A DNA stretch of 64,000 bases, from assembly GCA_965225625.1 (NCBI GenBank), contig CBDDBH010000026.1:108620-172619 (forward strand), written 5' to 3'. This document shows, one piece after another, positions 48,251 to 57,549 of the stretch. This DNA is from CBDDBH01 sp965225625 (lineage in GTDB: Bacteria; Pseudomonadota; Gammaproteobacteria; JADZEE01). A program made the translations under genes and the position numbers. A model generated the notes under the pieces. It ran no database searches. It was not told the origin of the DNA and saw only the letters and a program-made list of their open reading frames with translations. Numbering within the stretch: the first letter of the stretch is position 1; the number at the start of each line of letters is the position of its first letter.

Positions 48251-49654
48251 ATGCAGCAGGCCACGCACTCACCTTCAAACACTGAGCCATCGGTTGCCGC
48301 TCAGTACGCGCGCTTTGCGGCTGAATTTGATCTGGCGAGCGTACCAGCGGACGTATTGCAGCGCGCCAAGCTGAGCATCCTCGATGCTATCGGCATCGGC
48401 TTCGCCGCGACCACGTTCGAATTCGCGGCACCAACTATCACCGCGCTCAGTCAACTGGAGGGCCATGGCGATTACCCCGTTATCGGCACGCAAACACGGC
48501 TGCCACTGCGCAACGCCGTGTTGGCTAACGGCCTGCTGATACACGGGCTGGACTTCGACGACACCCATGGGACCAGCGTAGTGCATGTTTCTGCCAGCGC
48601 GGTTCCGGTGCTACTGGGTGCCGGGCAGGCACATGGCGCCTCCGGCGCGCAGGCGTTAGCTGCCTACTTAATCGCTGTGGAACTGGATGCGCGCATTGGC
48701 GCGGCTGCCGGTGGCACATTTCAATCCCGAGGGTTCCACCCCACCAGCGTCGTTGGCACGTTCGGCGCGGCGGTGGCCGCGGGTCGTTTACGCGGTTTGA
48801 CGCAGGCACAACTGCATAAAGCCCAAGGTATCGCCTTGAGTTTCGCCTCTGGAACTTTGGAATTTCTCGACGCCGGTGCCTGGACCAAACGCATTCACCC
48901 CGGCTGGGCCGCGTCCGCCGGGATCACTGCAGCGGCACTGGCCAGTGGTGATTTCCGGGGGCCGGAAAAACCTTATGAGGGTCGTTTCGGTTTATTTGCC
49001 GTGTACCTGGGTAGGGAGGTCGAAGCCAACGCTCTGCTCGCCGGACTTGGCGAACAATGGGAGATGCTGAACGTCGCTCTAAAACCGTATCCGATCTGTC
49101 ATTTCAATCATGCCTTCGTTGACGCCACGTTGGCATTACGCGCTGCCCATGGACTGGCGCCTGAGCAGATTGAACAAATCACCGCTAGCATCCATCGTGA
49201 CCAGATCGCCGTCGTGTGTGAACCGCAAGCTGCCAAGCGCAAACCTCAAAACGAATATGACGCAAAGTTCAGCGTGCATTATGCGATGGCAGTGGCGCTA
49301 GCGCGCGGGCGGCTGACACTGGACGAACTCGACGACGACACCATTAGCGATCCCGTTATTCAGGCCTTGTGCCAGCGTTGCAGCTTCACGGAGGATCCTG
49401 AATCCTTGTACCCGCGTTTTTATTCCGGTGAGGTCGTAATTACCACCAAAGACGGCCGCAGCTTGCGCCACCGCGAAGCGGTTAATCGGGGCTCCGCGCA
49501 GCAACCGTTGACGGAGCAACAGGTATTGGACAAGTACTTCGGCAACGCCTGCAGAAGCATCAGCCGCACGCACGCTCAGGCCGTGGCCGACCGGATCATG
49601 GAATTGGACGCGCTCGGGGATCTGAGGCCGCTGCTGGAACTGCTTCCAGGTTAA
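48251..49654 (+). CDS. MmgE/PrpD family protein
   Basis: 468 aa from ATG 48251 (a TTG lies two codons earlier). Family marks are LSILDAIGIGFAA, ANGLLIHGLDFDDTHGTSVVH, SRGFHPTSVVGTFGAAVAAG, DAGAWTKRIHPGWAASAGIT and LKPYPICHFNHAFVDA. Members include 2-methylcitrate dehydratase, iminodisuccinate epimerase and cis-aconitate decarboxylase; the exact reaction cannot be deduced. It diverges from the hydrolase gene by 75 bases. Confidence 0.88.
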   Translation: MQQATHSPSNTEPSVAAQYARFAAEFDLASVPADVLQRAKLSILDAIGIGFAATTFEFAAPTITALSQLEGHGDYPVIGTQTRLPLRNAVLANGLLIHGLDFDDTHGTSVVHVSASAVPVLLGAGQAHGASGAQALAAYLIAVELDARIGAAAGGTFQSRGFHPTSVVGTFGAAVAAGRLRGLTQAQLHKAQGIALSFASGTLEFLDAGAWTKRIHPGWAASAGITAAALASGDFRGPEKPYEGRFGLFAVYLGREVEANALLAGLGEQWEMLNVALKPYPICHFNHAFVDATLALRAAHGLAPEQIEQITASIHRDQIAVVCEPQAAKRKPQNEYDAKFSVHYAMAVALARGRLTLDELDDDTISDPVIQALCQRCSFTEDPESLYPRFYSGEVVITTKDGRSLRHREAVNRGSAQQPLTEQQVLDKYFGNACRSISRTHAQAVADRIMELDALGDLRPLLELLPG

Positions 49655-49687
49655 CCCGCATATTGAAAGACTCCCGGTGACCGATCT

Positions 49688-49723
49688 ATATACAGGGTCC
49701 TGGGTGTTTTTGACCCTGTATAT
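49688..49723. repeat. 12-bp inverted repeat downstream of the MmgE/PrpD gene
   Basis: ATATACAGGGTC and GACCCTGTATAT pair perfectly around a 12-base loop. It may end the mmgE/prpD transcript, though no T run follows. Just beyond, 49795-49810 holds GCTCGCAATGACGGGG, similar to a dispersed GTCATTGCGAG-type repeat. The short ORF over this gap (49677) is not convincing. Confidence 0.6.
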
Positions 49724-49881
49724 CGGCGGCATGATCGGCTTCGGCGTGCTCGGTATCGCCGTGGCCTCTACCACGGCGAGCGGCGCCGCTGGCGCTCGCA
49801 ATGACGGGGGCAAAAGTAGCCGCGACACCTCTACTGTTATTGATACAATTCCAGGCTGCGTAGGAACTGAGACTGATAATA

Positions 49882-50616
49882 ATGAAACTTTTCTATTCGC
49901 CCTTTCACACTTTCATTCACAAAGCGCTGGTAACTGCACATGAAGCCGGCCTGTGGGAGGACATCGAGTTTGTCCCGACTTATCCGTATAAAAACCGCGC
50001 CGGCGCGGACCAGGGCGACAAATACTCTATTGCCGCACTGAACCCACTCAATAAGGTCCCGACCCTGGCACTCGATGACGGCACCGTCGTATATGGCAGC
50101 CAGGCGCTGGTTGAATGCCTGGATGCGCAAAGCCGTTCGGGTCAACGCTTGTATCCCGCCGAAGGGACTAAGCGCTGGCAGGCGCTGACACGGCTGGCGC
50201 TAGCCGACACCATGTTCGAAACCACAGTGATGCTGGTCATGGAAGGCTGGTACCCCGAGGCTGAGCAACGCCGCGATGTGTTTGAATGGATATGGCCAAA
50301 ACTGTTGCGCGGTCTCGACAGCTTCGAGGCTGGCGCGAAATCCGGGTTTGGTACGTTCGATATCGGTCAAGCAGCAACGCTGCATGCATTGAGCTATTTC
50401 GACTTTCGCTCGCGTTTCTACGAAGCCAAGGATCCCTTGTACCCCGGCTACGATTGGGCGGACGGCCGACCGAATCTTAAAAGCTGGTGGGACGAGACTA
50501 TCACGCGTCCGTCAGTGCTCGCGCATTACAACAAGGACTACGAGGGTGACGATAGTGCCGAATTTTGCCAAGCAAAAGTGCAGGAAGTATTAGCTACGCA
50601 GCAGGCGGCAGCGTGA
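49882..50616 (+). CDS. Glutathione S-transferase family protein
   Basis: 244 aa. An N-terminal thioredoxin-like domain (KLFYSPFHTFIHKALVTAHE; NPLNKVPTLALDDGTVVYGS, with cis-Pro and the Ser that binds glutathione gamma-Glu) is followed by an all-helical domain. The first-strand motif YSPFHTFIHK has Ser/Thr/His rather than Cys. It overlaps the next GST by four bases (GTGA), so they are translationally coupled. Likely conjugation, isomerisation or ether cleavage in catabolism; unknown substrate. Confidence 0.85.
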   Translation: MKLFYSPFHTFIHKALVTAHEAGLWEDIEFVPTYPYKNRAGADQGDKYSIAALNPLNKVPTLALDDGTVVYGSQALVECLDAQSRSGQRLYPAEGTKRWQALTRLALADTMFETTVMLVMEGWYPEAEQRRDVFEWIWPKLLRGLDSFEAGAKSGFGTFDIGQAATLHALSYFDFRSRFYEAKDPLYPGYDWADGRPNLKSWWDETITRPSVLAHYNKDYEGDDSAEFCQAKVQEVLATQQAAA

Positions 50617-51311
50617 TCGAACTGTATTTCTGGCCGACCCCGAATGGTCACAAAGCCTCCATCATGCTTGAAGAGACAGGCCTTGCCTACGAGACTCACA
50701 CGATCAACATCTTGCAAGGCGATCAATTCAGCCAAGTGTTCGTTGCACTCAATCCGAATCATCGTATTCCCGTCATCGTTGACACCGAAGGGCCGGACGG
50801 TAACCGCTTTCCCGTGTTCGAGTCCGGTGCAATATTGATGTATCTGGCTGACAAAGCCGAAATGCTCTGGCCGCGCGCGGTCGCGCAACGTTATCAGGTT
50901 ACCCAATGGTTAATGTTTCAGATTGGCAACGTCGGTCCGATGTTCGGCCAGTGCGGGCATTTCAACGGCTATGCGCCGGAGTCGGTACCGTATGCGATCG
51001 AGCGGTATCAACGCGAAACCTTACGTCTGTACGCGGTATTGGATGGCCGTCTGCAAGAAAACGACTACCTGGCCGGCGACTACTCTATCGCTGATATCGC
51101 CGTCTATCCGTGGGTGATGCCCAAAGCCCGCGAATTGCACAAGATAAGCCTCGATGAATTCCCGAATGTAAAACGTTGGTTCCACACCATCGAAGCACGG
51201 CCGGCGGTGCAACGGGGAACCGCCCTACTTGCCGACGAAATGAAAATCGGAAATCCCACCGACGAAGCGCGCGAAGCGCTTTTTGGCGCGCAACAGGGAC
51301 CGGGGCGTTAA
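50613..51311 (+). CDS. Glutathione S-transferase, YfcG/Ure2p-like
   Basis: 232 aa from the GTG at 50613, which overlaps the upstream stop and gives VIELYFWPTPNGHKASIMLE, the correct start of the thioredoxin-like domain (an ORF extension to 50565 only adds junk). PNHRIPVIVDTEGPDGNRFP and VFESGAILMYLADK bind glutathione; the helical domain has GPMFGQCGHF and YSIADIAVYPWV. The family (Nu class) includes disulfide-bond reductases. Confidence 0.88.
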   Translation: MIELYFWPTPNGHKASIMLEETGLAYETHTINILQGDQFSQVFVALNPNHRIPVIVDTEGPDGNRFPVFESGAILMYLADKAEMLWPRAVAQRYQVTQWLMFQIGNVGPMFGQCGHFNGYAPESVPYAIERYQRETLRLYAVLDGRLQENDYLAGDYSIADIAVYPWVMPKARELHKISLDEFPNVKRWFHTIEARPAVQRGTALLADEMKIGNPTDEAREALFGAQQGPGR

Positions 51312-51360
51312 CACCAAAACGGGCGTAGGATAAGCACAGAGGCTTGCAGGAGAGCACCCA

Positions 51361-52860
51361 ATGAACGATATCAATCCGTCACGCCGTGCCATTCTGAGGC
51401 AACTTGCTTCCGGGACCGTGCTCGGCGCCCTGAGCGGGATCCAATCGGGATCGCTGTTCGCCGCCGAACACAAGAGCCTTCCCGCCGCAGCAATTCCAAA
51501 CTTCAACGGCAACGTCGTTAGTCGCGGCGACGACAGTTACGAGCTTTGGCGCCAATCCATGGTCTGGCACTCGTGGAAGCCGACGCGCTATCCCGACATG
51601 ATCGTACAGGCGCGCAGCGACGATGACGTGGTTGCCGCGGTCAAGTACGCGGCGCACAACGGCGTGAAGATTGCTGTTCGCAGCGGTGGCCACAATCCCC
51701 TGGCGCCGTCGGTGCGTGATGGTGGAATGTGTCTTGATCTATCGGCTTTGACGGACGTGCAGGTCGATGCGGGCCAGCAAATCGCATCGATCCAAACCGG
51801 CGTGCGTAGTATTCAGCTCATCAATGCACTGGCGCCACACGGGTTTTCGTTTCCAACGCCGCATTGCGCCTCAGTGGGCATGGGTGGTTTTCTGCTGGGC
51901 GGCGGGCTGGGCTGGAACCATCCTTACCGAGACGGTGTTGCCACTCTCAATATCGAAGCCGCGGAATTAGTTACCGCGAACGGGCAACGCGTGGTAGCAA
52001 GCGCCGAGGAAAACCCTGAGCTGCTGTGGGCGGTTCGCGGCGGCGGTCCCGGGTTGTTTGCGGTGGTGACGCGCATGCAACTCAAGGTGTACCCGGCGCC
52101 GAAAACAATCCTCGCGAGTTCCTACGTCGTACCGTTGGATAGCCTGGAGACGGTTACCACGGCACTCGATCAGATCAGCGCGGTAGCCGATCGGCGCGTC
52201 GAAATCCTGTGCGTACTGATACACGATCCCGCGGCACTACCGGATGCTCCCCCCGCGCAATCCAAGATCTGCTTTCTTACCGCATTTGCATTCGGCGACA
52301 CCGCAGAAGAATCGCGCGCGATGTTGGCGCCATTCGGCAGCTCGGCGATTCCCGGCGTGGCGGAATCAAAACAAGAGTACCAGCCCTATACCTTCGATCG
52401 ACTTTATCCGGATTTCTTCGGCACCGATACGCCCGGAGGCTACCTCGGCCGGTATGCGGCGGACAGCGCTTTTACTGATCAACCGGGCGAGATTTTGCAC
52501 GCCATGGTCGATCATTTCCGCCAGGCGCCCTCACCGATCTGCCACGTCATCGCCAGCTATGGACTAAATTTAAAACAACGCGAGGACGCGTGTTTCTCCG
52601 GCACCACGCGGCACTATGTGGGATGTTTTTCGATCTGGGACGATGCCAAAGACGATGAGCGCGGCTTTGCCTGGCTCGACCAGGCGATTCCGTTAATGGA
52701 TCCCTTCGCCAAGGGCCACTATGTAAATGAGGTGGAAGTGCGCGTGCGTCCCGAACGGATCCGGCTATGTTATTCCGATGACGCATGGGCGCGCTTGCAG
52801 GCCTTACGTGAGAAATATGACCCCCAGGGTGTGTTCCATACCTATTTGGGTCAGACCTGA
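51361..52860 (+). CDS. BBE-type FAD-dependent oxidase, predicted bicovalent flavin, Tat-exported
   Basis: 499 aa. SRRAILRQLASGTVLGAL is a Tat-like signal. The PCMH FAD domain has RSGGHN, whose His (residue 111) and the Cys (residue 169) in PHCASVGMGGFLLGGG occupy the two flavin-attachment positions of berberine-bridge-type oxidases. The C-terminal BBE element is REKYDPQGVFHTYL. It oxidises alcohols, amines or sugars with O2. It follows the GST pair by about 50 bases. Confidence 0.87.
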   Translation: MNDINPSRRAILRQLASGTVLGALSGIQSGSLFAAEHKSLPAAAIPNFNGNVVSRGDDSYELWRQSMVWHSWKPTRYPDMIVQARSDDDVVAAVKYAAHNGVKIAVRSGGHNPLAPSVRDGGMCLDLSALTDVQVDAGQQIASIQTGVRSIQLINALAPHGFSFPTPHCASVGMGGFLLGGGLGWNHPYRDGVATLNIEAAELVTANGQRVVASAEENPELLWAVRGGGPGLFAVVTRMQLKVYPAPKTILASSYVVPLDSLETVTTALDQISAVADRRVEILCVLIHDPAALPDAPPAQSKICFLTAFAFGDTAEESRAMLAPFGSSAIPGVAESKQEYQPYTFDRLYPDFFGTDTPGGYLGRYAADSAFTDQPGEILHAMVDHFRQAPSPICHVIASYGLNLKQREDACFSGTTRHYVGCFSIWDDAKDDERGFAWLDQAIPLMDPFAKGHYVNEVEVRVRPERIRLCYSDDAWARLQALREKYDPQGVFHTYLGQT

Positions 52861-52894
52861 GGTAACAGCACGAGCTGCTGGCTCCGCTAGGAAT

Positions 52895-54082
52895 CTACAA
52901 GACCTGCGCCGCGCGAAACGCGGCGATGTCCTCCGGCGAATAGCCGAGTTCTAGCAACAAGGCATCGGTATCAGCGCCTAGCGCGGGACCTGCTTTTCCC
53001 GGCAGACGTTCGCCGTCTACCTTGATGGGATTGGCAAGAAGTCGCAAATCGGCGCGCTCAGTGTGCGCTGTCGTTTGGATGAGTTCCAAAGCACCAACAT
53101 ACGGATTGGTCAACGCTTGCTCCAAATCGTATACCGGGGCAATTGGAATTGCGCCTCGGAACTGTTGTAACCACTCGTGTGTAGGTTTGGTCTGGAACGC
53201 ATGATCCAACATCGTCGTTAATTCGTCCCGATTTCCGCGTCGCGCATTGAAATCGATAAAGCGGGGATCACGAGCCAGCTCAGGAAGGTTTAAACCTTCG
53301 ATCAACGCCTGCCAGAACTTCTCCAGCATGCACATTACGAACACCCAGCCGTCGGCGGTCTTGAAAAGCTGGCACGGTACCGTTGAAGGATGTGCTGAAC
53401 GCGGCAAACGGTTGGTGACTACCCCCTCATTCAAATACCAGGTCGCTGGATAACTCAACTGATGCAACGCGACATCGAATAAGCTGACATCTACGTCGCG
53501 CCCGCCGCCGGTTTCACGCGCGGCGAGCAGCGCTGCAAGCAACCCTAATGCTGCAACCAGACCGGCCATGTAATCGACGATCGATAGACCAAATCGCGCT
53601 GGCGGCGTGTCCGGCTCGCCAGTCAAACTCATATAGCCGGCCTCGGCCTGCATGAGGAAATCGTAGCCCGGCCAGGCCGCGCGGTCGTTATCGCGTCCGT
53701 AAGCACTCAGATGCACGCACACTACCCGCGGATTTATTTCGGATAAGGACGCGTAATCAATACCGAGTTTAGCCGGTTGGTCGCCGCGCAGATTATTAAG
53801 TACCGCGTCGGCGGACTCGACCAGGCGCGCGAACACCTCGCGGCCGGGCTTACTTTTCAGATCGAGTGTCAGGCTTTTCTTGTTACGGTTAAACGTTTGG
53901 AAAAAGTGACTGTCGTCATCACCCAGCGAGTAGGCACCGGTGTGCCTGGACACATCGCCGCCGGTTGCCGGATTTTCGATTTTGATAATCTCAGCGCCCA
54001 GATCGGCCAGATACAGAGTGCCAAACGGCCCGGCGCCGTACTGCTCGACCGCAATGATGCGCACACCTGACAGCGGTAACAT
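52895..54082 (-). CDS. CaiB/BaiF family III CoA-transferase
   Basis: 395 aa from ATG 54082, which shares one base with the acyl-CoA dehydrogenase stop (TAATG). MLPLSGVRIIAVEQYGAGPF, GAEIIKIENPATGGD, NRNKKSLTLDLKS and the catalytic Asp in FGLSIVDYMAG near residue 170 are family III signatures. It transfers CoA between carboxylates. Translational coupling to the dehydrogenase suggests activation of an acid followed by beta-oxidation-type dehydrogenation. A longer upstream start at 54157 lies inside the dehydrogenase and is rejected. Confidence 0.9.
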   Translation of the reverse strand: MLPLSGVRIIAVEQYGAGPFGTLYLADLGAEIIKIENPATGGDVSRHTGAYSLGDDDSHFFQTFNRNKKSLTLDLKSKPGREVFARLVESADAVLNNLRGDQPAKLGIDYASLSEINPRVVCVHLSAYGRDNDRAAWPGYDFLMQAEAGYMSLTGEPDTPPARFGLSIVDYMAGLVAALGLLAALLAARETGGGRDVDVSLFDVALHQLSYPATWYLNEGVVTNRLPRSAHPSTVPCQLFKTADGWVFVMCMLEKFWQALIEGLNLPELARDPRFIDFNARRGNRDELTTMLDHAFQTKPTHEWLQQFRGAIPIAPVYDLEQALTNPYVGALELIQTTAHTERADLRLLANPIKVDGERLPGKAGPALGADTDALLLELGYSPEDIAAFRAAQVL

Positions 54083-55267
54083 TAGATCTTGTTTCGTTCG
54101 ACGAGTTGCTTGGCGATGATGATGCGTTGTATCTCGTTGGTTCCTTCGCCGATACACATCAAGGGCGCATCCCGGTAGTAGCGTTCGATATCAAATTCCG
54201 TGGAGTAACCGTAACCGCCGAACACGCGCATCGCCTCGAGGCTGTTCTCGACTGCTGCCTCTGACGCGAACAGCTTCGCCATGCCGGCTTCGAGATCGCA
54301 ACGCTCACCGTTGTCGTACTTTTGGGCCGCCTTTTCGATCAGCGAACGTGCCGCTTCCACCCGCGTCGCCATATCCGCCAGCTTCAACTGGATCGCCTGG
54401 TGCTGACAGATGGGTTTACCGAAGGTGTGCCGTTCTTGCGAATAGCGTAATGAATCCTTCAGTGAAGCTTGCGCGATGCCCAGACCACGCGCGGCGACAT
54501 TGATCCGCCCAAGTTCCAAACCGCTGACGGCATGCACAAAACCCACCGCCCTCCTCCCCACCGATCAGCTTGTCTTTGCTCACGCGGTAATTGTCGAATA
54601 TTAGCTCGGCGCTATCGATCGCTTTATAACCCATTTTTCCGAGCTTTTGACCGACATCGAAACCTTCGCCTCGCTCTACCAGAAACATACTCATGCCTTT
54701 GTGCGCCGGTTCGGCGGCGGGATTGGTCTTGGTCAGGAGCGCAAAACAGGACCCGTACAGGCCATTGCTGATCCAGGTTTTGCTGCCGTTGATGACATAG
54801 TCATCACCGTCGCGAACCGCACGGGTGCGGATACTTTGCAAATCGGTGCCTGCATTCGGTTCGGTCAGACCGATGCCGCCGCGCAACTCACCCCGTGCAA
54901 ACAGCGGCAGGTAATACTCTTTTTGTGCTGGCGTACCGAATCGCTCGACGCAGGCCGCCATAATCAAATGTGAATTGAAGATCCCGGTCGGCGCCATCCA
55001 CGCCTCCGCAATCACAGCTACGATTTTGGAATAGGTGCCTGCGCTGAGACCCAGGCCACCGTAGTCCTGCGAGATCGTTGCACCGAACAGCCCCAGTTCC
55101 TTCATCTGCTCAACGAGTGCCAGCGGATACTCATCGGCGTGATCGTGGCGGCGAGCTATCGGTCGCACCTCCCGTTCCACCCAACGCTCGATGCTGTTGA
55201 GGATCTGTTGCTCGTCTGAGGATGTCCAGTCAGACCTCGTCGACTGTGGTTCAGTGATTTGCGTCAC
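54082..55267 (-). CDS. Acyl-CoA dehydrogenase, one frameshift
   Basis: About 395 aa. Start GTG 55267, with AGGAG upstream, gives VTQITEPQSTRSDWTSSDEQ. GIGLTEPNAGTDLQSIRT and GSKTWISNGLYG lie in the FAD/substrate domain, and the C-terminal catalytic Glu region is YGYSTEFDIERYYRDAPLMCIGEGTNEIQR. The frame changes near 54550 at a TTTT run after GGEEGGGF; deleting one T restores FVHAVSGLELGRINVAARGL. So one indel breaks an otherwise perfect gene. Confidence 0.88.
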
Positions 55268-55486
55268 GGTAATTCTCCTAATGGATCCGCCCACCTGAAA
55301 TGGCGGACAAGCGGGCATCGGTCAGGCGTTTTTACCATAGCCACTGCGCCAGAGCTATGTTGCGCGCCAGTTGCGCAGCGTACCCGGCAGACGCTAAAGT
55401 CGTTCTACTGCGCCGCCAGCTTTAGGCCGCAATTCGGATAACGGGTGCGGCGCTGGCGCTAAAACACACTCAAACCGGAGTGAACC

Positions 55487-57538
55487 ATGTCTTACAGGCT
55501 TGGCGTAGACGTCGGTGGCACATTCACCGATGTCTTACTGGTTAACGAAGCAACCGGTGACATACATACGGCCAAGGTCCCATCGACGCCGGACGATTCA
55601 TCTATCGGCGTTCTACAGGGTATCGACCGAGTGTGCACAACCGCGGGCGTGGATGCCCATGAAATTTCGCACGTCATGCATGGGACAACGGTTGCGACGA
55701 ATACCATACTCACCGGCAGCGGCGCAAAAGTGGGTCTGGTCACGACAGAAGGTTACCGGCAGATTTTACAGATCGCGCGATCTTTCGTGCCGGGCGGTCT
55801 GGGCGGCTGGGTGATCTATCAGAAAAGCGACCCCATGGCACCGCTGGAACTCACCGTGGAGGCGTCAGAACGGATGAGCGCCCGAGGTGAGATCGTACGG
55901 CCGCTGAATGAAGAGAAGCTGCGCGAGTCGCTACGCTTTCTGAAATCACGTGATATCGAAGCGCTCACCGTCTCATTGATCAACTCATTTACCAACGACG
56001 TACATGAGCGGCGCATCCGCGAGATCGCCCTGGAAGAGTTATCCGAGGTACCTGTTTCTCTTTCCTGCGAAGTCATTCCGGAGATGCAGGAGTACGAACG
56101 CACGGTTACCACAGTAGCCAACTCATACGTGCGCCCCAAGGTCGCGAGCTACGTGCACAATCTCGAAACCGAACTTGATAAATCCATGGGTGGGGTACAG
56201 CTGCACATATTACGCTCTGATGGTGGACTTGCCTCCGCGGCTGCATCGCAGAACTACCCGGTCAAGCTGCTCATGAGCGGTCCCGCGGGCGGCGTCGCCG
56301 GCGCCATATGGATCGCGAACAAAGCCGGTTACAAGAACCTGCTGACACTCGATATGGGTGGCACCTCTACCGACGTCGCATTGGTACAAAATGGTGAAGC
56401 GCAGTTGCGACGCGAAACCACGGTAGGTGACGTCGTCGTGCGCGCATCCTCTATTGATGTGCGGTCCGTCGGAGCGGGCGGCGGATCCATTGCCCACGTG
56501 CCGGAACTTACCAAAGCATTACGCGTAGGACCGCAAAGCGCCGGCGCCACGCCCGGACCCGCCGCTTACGGCACCGGCGGCACAGAGCCGACAGTTACCG
56601 ACGCCGACGTAGTGCTGGGCTATCTACCGGACACGGCACGTTTGGGCGGGGACATGGAGTTGCGCCGCGATCTGGCAGAGGCAGCAGTGACGACGGTCGC
56701 CGACGGGCTCGGACTGTCGATGAAAAGAGCAGCACTGGGCATCTTCGATATCGTTAACGAGAACATATTTGGGGCCTTGCGCCTAGTGTCAGTGGAGAAG
56801 GGATATGACCCGCGCGACTTCGCCTTAATCGCGTTCGGCGGCGCCGGCCCATTACACGCCAATGCGCTCGGTAAACTCATGGGTTCCTGGCCGGTCATCA
56901 TTCCACCGGGACCCGGCGTGCTGTGCGCCTACGGTGACGCGACCACACGCGTACGTGATGAGGCATCGCGCACCTTCATCCGCCGTTTTGCCGAGACATC
57001 CAAAGACGAAGTTCTGGGGATCCTGACCGAACTGGCTGGATCCGCGGCGGCTGCGCTTGACGCCGAAGGCGTGCCACGCGCCGAGCAATCGAGCAGTTAT
57101 CAGGTCGACTTGCGCTATCACGGCCAAGGCTTACTGCTGACAGTCGATGTCGATACATCGGCGCTGGCCGCGGGACTCGACGTAATCGGCGACAAATTCG
57201 ACGACATGCACAGCCAGCTTTTTACCTTTGCACTCGATGCCGACAAAGAACTCGTAAATCTACGCGCCGTGGTCCAAGGCAAAGCAACCATGGTCAGCGC
57301 CCAGAATATCGAATCTGGCGACACCGATGCAGCCGCCGCAGCATATGGTACGCAGACGGTCTACATCGACAATACCGATTGCCAGGCGCAGATCTATGAC
57401 CGGACAAAGCTCAAAGCCGGCAATCGCATTGCCGGTCCCGCGATTGTCACGGAAATGGATTCAACCACGGTCATTCTTACCGGGCACACCGGCGAGGTCG
57501 ACGAATACGGCAACATTCTCATCCAGCCGGACAATTAG
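55487..57538 (+). CDS. HyuA-type hydantoinase/oxoprolinase subunit (second set)
   Basis: 683 aa. GVDVGGTFTDVLLVNEATGD, HGTTVATNTILTGSGAKVGL, TLDMGGTSTDVALV, VGAGGGSIAHVPELTKALRV and IAFGGAGPLHANAL match the family. Only moderately like the first HyuA at 35387. It precedes HyuB by 12 bases and then an isochorismatase-type hydrolase, an arrangement that suggests ATP-dependent opening of a cyclic imide or urea, then amide hydrolysis. Inference from context. Confidence 0.9.
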   Translation: MSYRLGVDVGGTFTDVLLVNEATGDIHTAKVPSTPDDSSIGVLQGIDRVCTTAGVDAHEISHVMHGTTVATNTILTGSGAKVGLVTTEGYRQILQIARSFVPGGLGGWVIYQKSDPMAPLELTVEASERMSARGEIVRPLNEEKLRESLRFLKSRDIEALTVSLINSFTNDVHERRIREIALEELSEVPVSLSCEVIPEMQEYERTVTTVANSYVRPKVASYVHNLETELDKSMGGVQLHILRSDGGLASAAASQNYPVKLLMSGPAGGVAGAIWIANKAGYKNLLTLDMGGTSTDVALVQNGEAQLRRETTVGDVVVRASSIDVRSVGAGGGSIAHVPELTKALRVGPQSAGATPGPAAYGTGGTEPTVTDADVVLGYLPDTARLGGDMELRRDLAEAAVTTVADGLGLSMKRAALGIFDIVNENIFGALRLVSVEKGYDPRDFALIAFGGAGPLHANALGKLMGSWPVIIPPGPGVLCAYGDATTRVRDEASRTFIRRFAETSKDEVLGILTELAGSAAAALDAEGVPRAEQSSSYQVDLRYHGQGLLLTVDVDTSALAAGLDVIGDKFDDMHSQLFTFALDADKELVNLRAVVQGKATMVSAQNIESGDTDAAAAAYGTQTVYIDNTDCQAQIYDRTKLKAGNRIAGPAIVTEMDSTTVILTGHTGEVDEYGNILIQPDN

Positions 57539-57549
57539 GGACATCAGCC

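Noticed and set aside
49677..49943. 88-aa ORF starting like a sodium:solute symporter
   Set aside because: Only about 35 hydrophobic residues; the rest is the hairpin, a repeat-like piece and the start region of the GST. Too weak to call.
50565..50612. Upstream start for the second GST
   Set aside because: It adds 16 residues of the preceding gene's sequence in another frame; the coupled GTG at 50613 starts the correct fold.
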